Below are positions 51,926-61,365 of a stretch of 64,000 nt of DNA, piece after piece. The notes beneath the pieces are model-generated. The model had not been told where the DNA came from, did no database searches, and worked only from the letters and a program-made list of their open reading frames with translations. The position numbers and the translations under genes were made by a program. Source of the DNA: SYFY01 sp031385325 (GTDB taxonomy: Bacteria; Pseudomonadota; Gammaproteobacteria; Pseudomonadales; Azotimanducaceae); assembly GCA_031385325.1 (NCBI GenBank), contig JANNBJ010000026.1:1-64000 (forward strand), read 5' to 3'. Within the stretch, counting starts at the first letter, position 1. Each line of letters opens with the position of its first letter.

Positions 51926-54283
51926 ATGGCCAAACTCTCACCTTCCTTATTGATTCTGGGGCTTGCTCTACCAGGCCCGGCATTTTCCGAAAACGCAGCA
52001 ATTGAAGAAATCATTGTTACGGCGACCAAGCGAGAAACCAGCGCCCAGGACGTCCCGTTTTCCCTGAACGTGCAAAGCGAAGAAAACATCAAGCGCTCTG
52101 GCGCCAGCAATATCGAAGAACTGTCACGAAACATCGCCGGTCTGACAGTCCAGAACCTCGGGCCAGGCCAGAGCCAGGTTGCGATTCGAGGCGTATCCGC
52201 CGGTCAGATCGTTCGTGACCAACCAGGCGTCAAGGAACAGGTCGGCGTGTATATCGATGAATCAGTCATCTCGCTGTCCCTGTTCACACCAGACTTCGAT
52301 CTGTACGACCTCAATCGGGTAGAAACGCTGCGCGGTCCACAAGGCACGCTGTTCGGCTCCGGCTCCGTGGGTGGCACCATCCGCTACATCACCAACCAGC
52401 CCAACCTCGAAGAATTCGAAGGCTCACTGGAAGTCGGCCTGAATACCGTCACGGACGGCGAAGAAGGCGGCACCGCAAAGGGCATGTTCAACCTGCCGAT
52501 TGGCGACAACGCTGCACTGCGTGTCGTTGCGTACACCAACAAGTACGCAGGCTTCATCGACGCAGTCACCGACAACGGTGAGCGGGATGACGTGAACAGT
52601 GGCCACAACACGGGCGTCCGTGCGTCGCTGCGTTACGAGCCCAGCGACAACATCACGATCACCCCTCGCGTGATCTATCAGGAAATCGACACCGACGGCT
52701 TCAACCGACAGGAGTCGTTCAACCTCTACGCCAACCGTTTCACCACCACACGTCCTGCCATCCAGCTGGGCGAGCGTGAGCAGTTCCTGCGCCTCGAAGA
52801 AGGGTTCGAAGACGAGACCATGCTCACCGATCTGACGGCTGAAGTAAGTCTTGACGCGTTCGACATCACTTCTGTCACCAGTTACCTCGACCGGGACATC
52901 CTGGTCAGCCGGGACGCCAGTGCATTGACGGGTTCCGTCTCCGTTGACCTGGGTTATCCCACCGCCGCGGTATTGCTGCCTTCGAATCTTCTCGATACCA
53001 CGGAACTGAAACAACTCACCCAGGAACTGCGATTCAGCTCCAACAGCGATGGTCCGCTGTACTGGGTTGCCGGTGCGTTCTACTCGGACGTTGAGCGTGT
53101 CTACGCGCAGCGTCTGCCAACACCTGGTTATGACGCAGCTACTGATGCTGCTCTGGGTGCCGGTACGTCACGCGCTGTTGCCAACGGCTTCGGCGTCGAT
53201 TCACCGTTCAACTCTGACCTGCCTTACGACATCAAGCAGCTGGCGCTGTTTGGCGAAGCAACCTATGACATCACCGACGCACTGTCGCTGACGGTTGGTG
53301 GTCGTTACTACGATTTCAAGGAAGAACGCAGCATCACCACGGGCGGCCTGTTCGGCAATGGTGACCTCGGTCGTGTCGACAAAACATCTTCGGATGGCTT
53401 CAACACCCGAGTACTCGCAAGCTACGCGGTGAACGAGAACGTCACCATCAACGCACAGGCCGCTCAGGGCTTCCGATTGGGTGGTGTTAACGATCCGCTC
53501 AACGCAACCCTCTGCACACCCGGTGACCGGGCAACGTTTGGTAATTTCCAGGCCTACGACGACGAGACCCAGTGGAACTACGAGATGGGCGTGAAAGGTG
53601 TATTCGACAATGGCATCACCGTTGCTGCTGCGTTCTTCTACTCTGACATCGAAGACCTTCAGGTCACCCTCGATGCAGGTTCCTGTTCATCACGTATTTC
53701 CTTCAACGTCGAAAAGGCCCACTCAACCGGAGTGGAATTCGAAATCACCGCGCAACCTTTCGAGCAACTCGAAGTGAGCCTGTCGGGCAGCTTCATCGAT
53801 TCGGAGTTTGATACAACCGTCCGCTCTGCGGCAGGTGCGGTACTCGGTGGTGTGGCCAAGAGCAATCGATTTGCATCGACGCCTGAAAAGCAGTTGTCGG
53901 GATCAGCAACTTACACCCTGCCCACTCAGTTGTTCGGCAACTCCGACTTCTTCGTGTCCGCAGTACTGCAGTACGTTGGTGACCGCATCACTCAACCGAG
54001 TGACCAGACTGCTGGTGCCGGCACCTTCCGCTCGAGACTTCCGTTTGCAGGCGCTACAGGTAATGAAATTACGTTGATCGATCTGGAGCTGGATGCATAC
54101 ACCATCGGCAACGTGCAGGCAGGCTTCACTACCGAAGGCTGGGAAGCACTGGTCTACGTCAACAACGTGACCGATGAAAATGCAGACCTCGCATTTGATC
54201 GCGAACGTGGTGGCCGGGCACGGCTTGGTTTCCACACCAACCCACCTCGCACGTTCGGTGTCATGTACCGGATGTACTTCTAA
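51926..54283 (+). CDS. TonB-dependent outer-membrane receptor
   Basis: A 785-aa receptor with a signal peptide (SPSLLILGLALPGPAFS), a TonB box-like IEEIIVTATKRE directly after it, a plug domain (QVAIRGVSAG, RVETLRGPQGTLFGSGSVGGTIRYIT) and a long 22-strand-type barrel ending in an aromatic residue (MYRMYF). It imports an energy-requiring ligand such as a siderophore, vitamin, glycan or hydrophobic compound. It is monocistronic, with a putative operator upstream; the ligand is unknown. Confidence 0.94.
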   Translation: MAKLSPSLLILGLALPGPAFSENAAIEEIIVTATKRETSAQDVPFSLNVQSEENIKRSGASNIEELSRNIAGLTVQNLGPGQSQVAIRGVSAGQIVRDQPGVKEQVGVYIDESVISLSLFTPDFDLYDLNRVETLRGPQGTLFGSGSVGGTIRYITNQPNLEEFEGSLEVGLNTVTDGEEGGTAKGMFNLPIGDNAALRVVAYTNKYAGFIDAVTDNGERDDVNSGHNTGVRASLRYEPSDNITITPRVIYQEIDTDGFNRQESFNLYANRFTTTRPAIQLGEREQFLRLEEGFEDETMLTDLTAEVSLDAFDITSVTSYLDRDILVSRDASALTGSVSVDLGYPTAAVLLPSNLLDTTELKQLTQELRFSSNSDGPLYWVAGAFYSDVERVYAQRLPTPGYDAATDAALGAGTSRAVANGFGVDSPFNSDLPYDIKQLALFGEATYDITDALSLTVGGRYYDFKEERSITTGGLFGNGDLGRVDKTSSDGFNTRVLASYAVNENVTINAQAAQGFRLGGVNDPLNATLCTPGDRATFGNFQAYDDETQWNYEMGVKGVFDNGITVAAAFFYSDIEDLQVTLDAGSCSSRISFNVEKAHSTGVEFEITAQPFEQLEVSLSGSFIDSEFDTTVRSAAGAVLGGVAKSNRFASTPEKQLSGSATYTLPTQLFGNSDFFVSAVLQYVGDRITQPSDQTAGAGTFRSRLPFAGATGNEITLIDLELDAYTIGNVQAGFTTEGWEALVYVNNVTDENADLAFDRERGGRARLGFHTNPPRTFGVMYRMYF

Positions 54284-54307
54284 AGCAACGAAGACACAAA
54301 CTGATCA

Positions 54308-54329
54308 GGGAGCACACGGAAGCGCTCCC
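54308..54329 (+). terminator. Hairpin after the TonB receptor gene
   Basis: GGGAGC (54308-54313) pairs with GCTCCC (54324-54329) around a 10-nt loop, 25 bp after the receptor stop. It has no T-run and is a weak terminator candidate. Confidence 0.35.
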
Positions 54330-54344
54330 AACAGTTCCGCCGCC

Positions 54345-54773
54345 ATGTCACGAATCTGGTCCATTGAAATCGACGCCATCGCTTCTGATCTGACGATCAT
54401 CAGTGATGGCGTTTTCACATTTGGTCGCAGTCAGGCATTCGATGGTGACAGCCAGGCGATCGCCTGTTTCTTGCGCGAGGCAGATACCGTGATCGCAGGC
54501 GCGACCGGACGGACGGAATACCGCAGGCTGTTCATCAACTACCTCTGGGTGGAAGAAACACTTCGCGGCCAGAGCCTTGGAACAGAGACACTTCGACGAA
54601 TCGAGTTGGCTGCGGTAGAGCGCGGCTGTCAGGATGCACTGATCGAAACACTCGACGATCACAACGCCGGGCTCTATCACGCATTGGGTTATCGCCCTGT
54701 AGCAACGATCCCTCGTTACGTCGGTCGTTTCACCCGACACATCATGGTCAAGCCGCTATCCCCCAACTCCTGA
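54345..54773 (+). CDS. GNAT-family N-acetyltransferase
   Basis: A 142-aa protein from the Met at 54345 (MSRIWSIEIDAIASDLTIIS); the open frame runs back into the receptor gene without homology. The GNAT core is clear: FINYLWVEETLRGQSLGTETLRRIELAAVERGCQDALIETLDDHNAGLYHALGYR, with the acetyl-CoA loop R-G-Q-S-L-G. The sequence style is that of small stand-alone acetyltransferases. The substrate is unknown. It converges with the SDR gene. Confidence 0.87.
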   Translation: MSRIWSIEIDAIASDLTIISDGVFTFGRSQAFDGDSQAIACFLREADTVIAGATGRTEYRRLFINYLWVEETLRGQSLGTETLRRIELAAVERGCQDALIETLDDHNAGLYHALGYRPVATIPRYVGRFTRHIMVKPLSPNS

Positions 54774-54804
54774 GAAGTCATCGCCCGAGGAGTCGCACTT
54801 TTCA

Positions 54805-54816
54805 GCGCGTTAGCGC
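54805..54816. terminator. Short GCGC hairpin at the GNAT/SDR convergent junction
   Basis: GCGC-GTTA-GCGC; its loop contains the TAA stop (54810-54812, minus strand) of the SDR gene. The stem is only 4 bp, so it is weak on its own. Confidence 0.3.
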
Positions 54817-55586
54817 GGTCGAGCCCCACCTCCAACACGAATGATCTCACCGCTGACCCAGCTTGCTGCGTCGGAGGCGAGATACACACAGGCTGCGGCG
54901 ATGTCCTGAGGCGTGCCCAGCCGGCCTAACGGAATCTTCCACTCAGCCAGTACTTCGTCGAGCTGCTGGTCGGTTTTGCCAATCGCTTTCAGCATGACTT
55001 CGGTTGGAATAGCGCCGGGGGCCACGGCGTTGACACGAATTTTCGGCGCAAATTCTGCGGCCAGTGTCCAGGTCAGTGAATTGGTGCCGGCTTTCGCAGC
55101 GCCATAATGTGCACTGCCCGGAACAGGCCCGGTGCCGGCACCGGAAGTGATATTGATGATGCTGCCGGATTCCATGTAACGGGCAGCAGTGATGCAACCG
55201 GTGTAGATCGACGTGAGGTTCAGAGCAATAGTTCGATCCCACTCTTCACGTGGCAGATCTTTCAGCGGCATCCGCATGGGTGAGCCACCAGCATTGTTGA
55301 CCCAGATGGTGATCTTGCCAAAAGCCCTCACCGCCGCACGCGCAAGCGCATCGAGTTGACTATCATCGGTCACGTCTGTGGTCACGGCGATCGCTTTGCC
55401 GCCCGTCGCGTTGATGGACGCCGCAACGGATTCAATTTCACCGGTTCTTCGTGCAGCCAGGACGACGCAGGCTTCTGATTCGCTGAAGGCTCTCGCGATA
55501 CCTTCGCCAATGCCGCGCCCGCCACCCGTTACCACAGCAACATGTCCGGTGAGATCAAACAGTTCCTGTATGCGGCGCGAAGTCAC
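54810..55586 (-). CDS. SDR-family NAD(P)-dependent oxidoreductase
   Basis: A 258-aa classical SDR starting at a GTG (55586) that overlaps the upstream BVMO stop as GTGA; the frame upstream of it shows no homology. HVAVVTGGGRGIGEGIARAF, VNNAGGSP, NITSGAGTG and catalytic YGAAKAGTNSLTWTLA are all present, with the usual C-terminal SWVSGEIIRVGGG. AARRT suggests NADP(H). It is translated together with the monooxygenase, so both probably act on the same alcohol/ketone substrate. Confidence 0.93.
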   Translation of the reverse strand: MTSRRIQELFDLTGHVAVVTGGGRGIGEGIARAFSESEACVVLAARRTGEIESVAASINATGGKAIAVTTDVTDDSQLDALARAAVRAFGKITIWVNNAGGSPMRMPLKDLPREEWDRTIALNLTSIYTGCITAARYMESGSIINITSGAGTGPVPGSAHYGAAKAGTNSLTWTLAAEFAPKIRVNAVAPGAIPTEVMLKAIGKTDQQLDEVLAEWKIPLGRLGTPQDIAAACVYLASDAASWVSGEIIRVGGGARPR

Positions 55587-57184
55587 GCGGCTGACACTTG
55601 CTTGATGAAGCCTGCATAGTTGGCATCCACCACTTGCTGACACTTTTCCGCATACGGAGGGAATCCGAGATATGGCATGAACACTCTCGGTTTACCAGGC
55701 ACGTTGGACCCGAGGTACCAGGAATTGCAGCGCGGATAGACGCTGGTATCACCAACCTCATTGACATGCTGCACCCAGGCATCCTGAGCTGCCGCCTCGG
55801 CTTCGATCGCCACAACGTCCTGATTTGTGGCCCAGTTGATGCAATTCGCGATCCAATCCACGTGATGTTCGATGGATGGCAACATGTTGGTCAGCACCGA
55901 AGGACTACCCGGTCCGGTAATCATGAAGAGATTGGGAAAGCCATGCACCGACAGGCCCAGATAAGTCTTCGGGCCTTCTGCCCACGCATCCTGGATCGTC
56001 TGGCCATCGCGGCCACGAATCGCGACTTTGGTCATTGATCCGGTCATGGCATCAAAACCAGTCGCAAAAACAATCGCATCAAACTCGAAGCTGCTGCTTC
56101 GTGTTCGCAAACCTGTGGCGGTGATGGTGTCGATAGGATCTGCATTCACATCGACAAGAGAGACATGGGGTTTGTTGTAAGTGGCGTAATAGTTGGTGTC
56201 GACGCAGAGTCGTTTGCACCCAACCAGACCCTTAGGCGTCAGCAATTGGGCAGTTCGTGGATCTTTCACGATCTGGGCAATCTTGCCGCGGATGAATTCA
56301 GCAGCAGTTTGATTGGCTTCCGGAACAAACATCAGATCGGCGAACGATGCCATGAAGGGGAGTCCGCCACGTTGCCAGCGACGTTCATATTCCGCCTCTC
56401 GCTCTTCTGCACTCACGTCCAGCGCATTGCGTTCGCTGTAATCGAAGTCCGCATGAAACGCGGTCTGTCGATTGGCAGCCCGATACTCAGGGTAACGCGC
56501 CTTCACATCGGCAATGAGTGCAGGATCGAGCAACTGGTTATGCGCCGGTATCGAGTAGTTTGGTGTGCGCTGGAAGACGGTCAGCGCTGCTGCTTGTTCG
56601 GCAATCAGTGGAATGCTCTGTATCGCGGAGGATCCCGTACCGATCACGGCCACACGCTTCCCCGTAAAATCGACTGGCTGGTGCGGCCACTTTCCCGTGT
56701 GATACCAATCACCCTGGAAAGACGCAAGCCCTGGAATCTGCGGCAGATTTGCCGAAGACAGGCAGCCGGTGGCCATGATGACAAAACGGGCGTCAAGAAC
56801 TTCGCCCGTGTCTGTTGTCACCAGCCACCGGTTTGACGCCGCCTGAAAGTCAGCCGCGGTTACCCGCGTGTTGAACGCGATGTCCTTGCGCAGGTCAAAG
56901 CGATCCGCCACATGATTGATATAGCCCAGAATTTCCGGCTGAGTTGCATACCGCTCGTTCCAGGTCCATTGCTGTTGCAACTCGCCGGAAAACTGATACG
57001 AATACTCCAGGCTCTGGATATCACATCGGGCACCCGGATAGCGGTTCCAGTACCAGGTACCACCTACCCCATCGCCGGCTTCTACAACCAGCACCTTTAA
57101 CCCTTGCTTGCGCAGACTGTGCAGCATGTAAAGACCGCCAAATCCCGCACCCACTACCACTGCGTCAACCTGTTTGTTAATCAC
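55583..57184 (-). CDS. Flavin monooxygenase, Baeyer-Villiger (CHMO-like) type
   Basis: A 533-aa FAD- and NADPH-dependent monooxygenase. FAD loop GAGFGG (12-17), the BVMO fingerprint F156-x-G-x-x-x-H162-x-x-x-W166-P167 and the NADPH loop GTGSSA (182-187) are all visible, as is ATGFDAMTGSM. It inserts oxygen next to a ketone to give an ester or lactone, typical of cyclic or steroid ketones. It is the first gene of a pair with the SDR, which could make the ketone from an alcohol. Confidence 0.93.
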   Translation of the reverse strand: MINKQVDAVVVGAGFGGLYMLHSLRKQGLKVLVVEAGDGVGGTWYWNRYPGARCDIQSLEYSYQFSGELQQQWTWNERYATQPEILGYINHVADRFDLRKDIAFNTRVTAADFQAASNRWLVTTDTGEVLDARFVIMATGCLSSANLPQIPGLASFQGDWYHTGKWPHQPVDFTGKRVAVIGTGSSAIQSIPLIAEQAAALTVFQRTPNYSIPAHNQLLDPALIADVKARYPEYRAANRQTAFHADFDYSERNALDVSAEEREAEYERRWQRGGLPFMASFADLMFVPEANQTAAEFIRGKIAQIVKDPRTAQLLTPKGLVGCKRLCVDTNYYATYNKPHVSLVDVNADPIDTITATGLRTRSSSFEFDAIVFATGFDAMTGSMTKVAIRGRDGQTIQDAWAEGPKTYLGLSVHGFPNLFMITGPGSPSVLTNMLPSIEHHVDWIANCINWATNQDVVAIEAEAAAQDAWVQHVNEVGDTSVYPRCNSWYLGSNVPGKPRVFMPYLGFPPYAEKCQQVVDANYAGFIKQVSAA

Positions 57185-57212
57185 TGAGCCGTTCTCCTGT
57201 TTCTACTACCAA

Positions 57213-58268
57213 TCATTCAAGACCCAGCAATCGCCGGTTGCGTGCTGCATCCACCCCGGTGGCCGCAAAATCATCGAAAGCCTTGTCGGTTACCCGAATG
57301 ATGTGATCACGAATGAATGCGGCCCCTTCACGCGCACCATCCTCCTGGTGTTTGAGACAGCACTCCCATTCGAGCACAGCCCAGCCCGGGTAGTCATACG
57401 CTGCGAGTCGCGAAAACACGCCTTTGAAATCGATCTGACCATCACCAAGCGACCTGAATCGACCTGCTCGCTGCAGCCAGTCCTGATACCCACCGTACAC
57501 TCCGCTCTTCGCATTGACGTTGTATTCCGCATCCTTGACGTGAAACATGCGGATGCGTTCGTGATAAACGTCGATGAAGCCGAGGTAATCAAGTTGCTGC
57601 AGAACGAAGTGACTGGGGTCGTAGAGAATGTTGCAGCGGGGATGCTGGTCCACGGCATCGAGAAAGCGCTCGAACGTCACCCCATCGTGCAGATCTTCAC
57701 CCGGATGAATCTCGAAGCAGACGTTGACGCCGCACTCATCAGCCGTATCGAGTATCGGTCGCCAACGGCGTGCGAGTTCGCGAAAACCCTCTTCGATCAA
57801 ACCGGCAGGGCGCTGTGGCCATGGATAAAAGTAGGGCCATAACAAGGCGCCAGGAAAGGCCACTTGATCCGTCAACCCAAGGCGCGCGCTGGCATGCAGT
57901 GCCAGTTTGACCTGCTCAACCGCCCAGGCTGTTCGCGCTTTCGGGTTGCCTCGCACGGCGGGCGCTGCAAATGCATCGAAGAGTTCGTCATAAGCCGGAT
58001 GCACGGCAACCAGCTGTCCCTCAAGGTGCGTCGACAACTCGGTAATCTGCAGTCCAGCCGCAGCCACCTTGCCTTTGAGGTCATCACAATACGTCTGGCT
58101 TTCCGCAGCCAGCGCCACATCGATGAATGCCGGGTTGCCGATCGGCACCTGGATGCCTACAAATCCGAGCCCGGCAGCCCACTGCGCCATCGCATCGATA
58201 CTGTTGAACGGCGTTTCATCCGCCATGAACTGCGCCAGGAAAATTGCCGGTCCTTTCAGGGTTTTCAT
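57213..58268 (-). CDS. Sugar phosphate isomerase/epimerase (TIM barrel)
   Basis: A 351-aa xylose-isomerase-like TIM barrel from the Met at 58268, which overlaps the upstream Gfo/Idh stop by 4 bp (ATGA). Metal-ligand segments are CFEIHPGEDLHDGVTF, NILYDPSHFVLQQ and RIRMFHVKDAEYN, then WAVLEWECCLKHQEDGAREGAAFI. Together with the Gfo/Idh protein it probably converts a sugar, inositol or glycoside derivative. The substrate is unknown. Confidence 0.9.
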   Translation of the reverse strand: MKTLKGPAIFLAQFMADETPFNSIDAMAQWAAGLGFVGIQVPIGNPAFIDVALAAESQTYCDDLKGKVAAAGLQITELSTHLEGQLVAVHPAYDELFDAFAAPAVRGNPKARTAWAVEQVKLALHASARLGLTDQVAFPGALLWPYFYPWPQRPAGLIEEGFRELARRWRPILDTADECGVNVCFEIHPGEDLHDGVTFERFLDAVDQHPRCNILYDPSHFVLQQLDYLGFIDVYHERIRMFHVKDAEYNVNAKSGVYGGYQDWLQRAGRFRSLGDGQIDFKGVFSRLAAYDYPGWAVLEWECCLKHQEDGAREGAAFIRDHIIRVTDKAFDDFAATGVDAARNRRLLGLE

Positions 58269-59401
58269 GACACTGTCTCCATATCCAGCCACTGCCCACC
58301 ATACCGCGAACTGGCGACCACACGATCCAGGAACAACATGCCCCGAACACCATCTTCAATGCGCGGATACTCCGCATTCCCCTCGCCGCGCAGGTCAGCC
58401 ATGAAACCACGGTAGATGTTTGCAAACGCTTCCAGAAAACCTTCGGGATGACCGCCCGGCAACCGTGTGGATCGGCTTGTGATCGGTGCCAGGTTTCCGA
58501 CCCCTGCTCGCAGTATCTGCATCGGTTTGTCCATCACCCGCAGGACCAGCGAATTTGGCTCCTGTTGTCGCCACTCAAGCCCACCACGTTCGCCATAGAC
58601 CCGGATGCTCAAGGCATTTTCTTCTCCGACCGCGATCTGGCTGGCGCAGATGACACCACGTGCGCCACCTTCGAAGCGCAACAGAACGTTGCCATCATCG
58701 TCCAGCCGACGGCCAGGTACGAAGGCAGACAAATCGGCGCACACACTTTTGATGGGCATGCCAGTGACAAAGTAAACTAGGTTTTCGGCATGGCTGCCGA
58801 TGTCGCCGAAACACCCACTGCCTCCAGCCTGCGCAGGATCAGTGCGCCAGTTGGCTTGCTTGTTATCACTTTCAACGTTGGTGGCAAGCCAGCCTTGAAA
58901 GTACTCACACTGCACCCGCCGGATGCGACCGAGTACACCACCGGCAATCAGCGCCCTGGCTTCTCGCACCATTGGATAACCGGAGTAGTTATAGGTCACT
59001 GCAAGTGGCAGACCGGTGGCACGAACAACCGATGCCAATCGCCTCGCTGATTCAAGATCAGTTGCCAGGGGTTTGTCACATACCACCGGAAACCCGCGCT
59101 TCAAGGCGGCTTCCGCGATGTCGACATGGGTATGGTTGGGTGTTGCGACGATGACAAATTGCATACGCTCGGAAGCCGTGCGCGAACTTTCACCGGCCAG
59201 CATCTGTTCGACCGTGCCATACGCCCGCTCGGGTGCGAGCCCATAGAGACGCACACCTGCGGCGTGGGCACGGTCCGGGGTACTGCCACAGCATCCGGCC
59301 ACCAGTTCTGCTTCGCCATCCAGCTCCGCAGCGAGACGATGCACAGCACCGATGAAGGCACCTTCGCCCCCACCGATGAGTCCGAACTTAAGTTTTTGCA
59401 T
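58265..59401 (-). CDS. Gfo/Idh/MocA-family dehydrogenase
   Basis: A 378-aa NAD(P)-dependent sugar dehydrogenase from the Met at 59401 (MQKLKFGLIGGGEGAFIGAVHRLA); an ATG at 59410 is equally possible. CDKPLATDLESA holds the Lys-Pro motif, and GGSGCFGDIGSHAENLVYFVTG holds the D-x-x-x-H catalytic pair. It diverges from a second isomerase gene with only about 45 bp between the starts and is coupled to the isomerase downstream. It likely oxidises the sugar before isomerisation. Confidence 0.92.
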   Translation of the reverse strand: MQKLKFGLIGGGEGAFIGAVHRLAAELDGEAELVAGCCGSTPDRAHAAGVRLYGLAPERAYGTVEQMLAGESSRTASERMQFVIVATPNHTHVDIAEAALKRGFPVVCDKPLATDLESARRLASVVRATGLPLAVTYNYSGYPMVREARALIAGGVLGRIRRVQCEYFQGWLATNVESDNKQANWRTDPAQAGGSGCFGDIGSHAENLVYFVTGMPIKSVCADLSAFVPGRRLDDDGNVLLRFEGGARGVICASQIAVGEENALSIRVYGERGGLEWRQQEPNSLVLRVMDKPMQILRAGVGNLAPITSRSTRLPGGHPEGFLEAFANIYRGFMADLRGEGNAEYPRIEDGVRGMLFLDRVVASSRYGGQWLDMETVS

Positions 59402-59446
59402 CTCCCCCATGTAGGCTACGATAAACCAACCAGAGGGGGAGGAGCC

Positions 59447-60202
59447 ATGCTGCCGGTATCGGTACAACTGTATTCATTGCGCGCCGAAAGCGAGCGGGAC
59501 TTCGATGGTGTACTGACATCGCTTGCCCAGGCGGATTACCAGGGTGTCGAGCCGTTCAATCTCTTTGGCATGACACCGACTGGTTTCCGGAATCGGGTGG
59601 AAGCCCTCGGCATGCGGGTGTCATCCAGTCACTACCCCTTTGCGAATCGAGCGCCGGTTAGCCAGACAGTCGAGATCCTCGGTGAACTGGGTCTGCAGCG
59701 TGCCATCGGCGGTTATGCCCCCGCTGATTTCCAGGATCTTGATGCAGTGAAGCGCACCGCGGACACCACCAACCGCCTGATCGATGACCTCGGCGCTTCC
59801 GGCATTACGCTGGCCTTGCATAACCACTGGTGGGAATTCGCCGAGATCGACGGACGCCTGGCCTACCATCGGTTTCAGGACCTGGTACCGCGTGTGGAGT
59901 TCGAACTGGATACCTACTGGGCGGCCAACTTCGGCGCCTGCGACCCGGCACAGGAACTGGCGCGCATCAGTTCACGCACTCCCCTGCTGCATCTGAAAGA
60001 CGGCCCGCTGATCAAAGGCGAACCCATGGTGGCGCTGGGGCAAGGCAGGCAGGACATCGCTGGCATCCTCGCGGCAGCGGATCCTCAAGTACTGGAATGG
60101 GCGATTGTCGAACTCGATGCCTGTGCGACCGACATGCTGACCGCCGTCAAAGACAGCCTTTCCTACCTCACTTCGAGCAAACTGGCGGGACACCATGCCT
60201 GA
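59447..60202 (+). CDS. Sugar phosphate isomerase/epimerase (TIM barrel)
   Basis: A 251-aa xylose-isomerase-like protein starting at the Met after GGGGGAGGAG (MLPVSVQLYSLRAESERDFD); the longer frame upstream is a coincidence with the Gfo/Idh gene. ITLALHNHWWEF, VEFELDTYWAANFG and LLHLKDGPLIKG mark the metal-binding strands. It overlaps the aminotransferase gene by 8 bp. Its partner across the divergent promoter is the Gfo/Idh gene, suggesting one sugar pathway. Confidence 0.9.
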   Translation: MLPVSVQLYSLRAESERDFDGVLTSLAQADYQGVEPFNLFGMTPTGFRNRVEALGMRVSSSHYPFANRAPVSQTVEILGELGLQRAIGGYAPADFQDLDAVKRTADTTNRLIDDLGASGITLALHNHWWEFAEIDGRLAYHRFQDLVPRVEFELDTYWAANFGACDPAQELARISSRTPLLHLKDGPLIKGEPMVALGQGRQDIAGILAAADPQVLEWAIVELDACATDMLTAVKDSLSYLTSSKLAGHHA

Positions 60203-61349
60203 GATTCTCTATGACTTCGGATCCGGTCGATCGGACCCGGAGACCTTCCCGACGGAGGCGTTGAAAGCGGCAGTGCTGCGCGTGCTGGACAGGGAGGGCC
60301 TGGAGCTCACCAAATATCCAGGCAACCTTGGCCATGAAGGCTTGCGCAAGGCCATGGCACGACGGGAGAGTGAGCGCGAGGGCGTATCCGTCGACCCGGC
60401 TCACCTCATTCTGTGCAACGGCTCCATGCAGGCCGTCACTCTGACCGCAGAAGCACTACAGGAAAATCACGGTGACACCGTGATCGTCGAAGAGTTTTGC
60501 TACCCCGGCACGTTGTCGGCCTATCGCGGCCTGAAGTACGACATGGTCGGCATCCAGCTGGACGAAGGGGGCATGCGCATCGATCATCTGGAAAGTGAAC
60601 TGCTCCGCCTGCAGCGCGAAAAACGGTTACCCAGGTTCATCTACGCGATCAGCACCTATCAAAACCCGACCGGTTTTGTCATGCCAAAGACTCGGCGGCT
60701 GGAAATGATTGCCCTGGCTCGACGATTCGGTGTCCCCATCGTCGAAGACAACTGCTACGGCGATGTCCACTACGAAGGGCCTATCGAACCCGCCATCTAT
60801 GCACTCGATGACGACCCGAATCATCTCTATCTGTGCTCGCTCTCCAAGATCCTTGCCCCGGGCATGCGGCTGGGTTACATCCTCGCCAGACCACCCATGC
60901 TCGAAAAAGTGCTGGCGCGCAGGTTTGACGCAGGAAGCAATACGTTCACCGCTGCGGTGGTCGCGGAGTTTTACAAGGATGGCATCGCCGCTCATGCAGC
61001 GATTGCCAATCCTGTACTGAAAGGCAAGCGTGATCTCACGGTACAGATGCTTGGCGAACATCTCGACGATATCTGTGTCTGGTCAAACCCGGTCGGTGGA
61101 CTCTTCATCTGGGTGCGAATTCCGGAGGACGTGGACCGCAGCAAGTTGTGGAAGAGCACCCAGGCATCGGGTGTGAACTACATTCCCGGCAGTTCATTCC
61201 ATTACAAAGGCGCTAATGCATCCTACGTGCGATTGGCGTTTGGCCATCTGACTCGCGAGCAGATTGCGGTGGGCGTGCCGATCTTCGCGCGGTGTTTGAA
61301 GGAATCGCGGGGAAGTAATGAGCCGCGGAATTTCAGTAGTCTTTTCTGA
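60195..61349 (+). CDS. PLP-dependent aminotransferase, class I/II
   Basis: A 384-aa fold-type I PLP enzyme. NGSMQAVTLTAEAL binds the cofactor phosphate, STYQNPTGFVMP carries the N-P-x-G motif, VEDNCYGDVHY the Asp that holds the pyridine N, and LCSLSKILAPGMRLGY the Schiff-base Lys. The style is that of MocR-like or 2-aminoadipate aminotransferases without the DNA-binding part. It overlaps the isomerase gene, so it may convert a keto compound of the same pathway to an amine, or reverse this. Confidence 0.9.
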   Translation: MPEILYDFGSGRSDPETFPTEALKAAVLRVLDREGLELTKYPGNLGHEGLRKAMARRESEREGVSVDPAHLILCNGSMQAVTLTAEALQENHGDTVIVEEFCYPGTLSAYRGLKYDMVGIQLDEGGMRIDHLESELLRLQREKRLPRFIYAISTYQNPTGFVMPKTRRLEMIALARRFGVPIVEDNCYGDVHYEGPIEPAIYALDDDPNHLYLCSLSKILAPGMRLGYILARPPMLEKVLARRFDAGSNTFTAAVVAEFYKDGIAAHAAIANPVLKGKRDLTVQMLGEHLDDICVWSNPVGGLFIWVRIPEDVDRSKLWKSTQASGVNYIPGSSFHYKGANASYVRLAFGHLTREQIAVGVPIFARCLKESRGSNEPRNFSSLF

Positions 61350-61350
61350 A

Positions 61351-61365
61351 CTAGGACACACCTCG
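61351..61365 (-). repeat. RAYT-associated repeat, left inverted copy
   Basis: CTAGGACACACCTCG is the reverse complement of the CGAGGTGTGTCC core repeated five times on the other side of the transposase gene (62677-62823). It lies directly after the aminotransferase stop, and again begins with CTAG. The following bases to 61555 hold no recognised gene. Confidence 0.7.
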
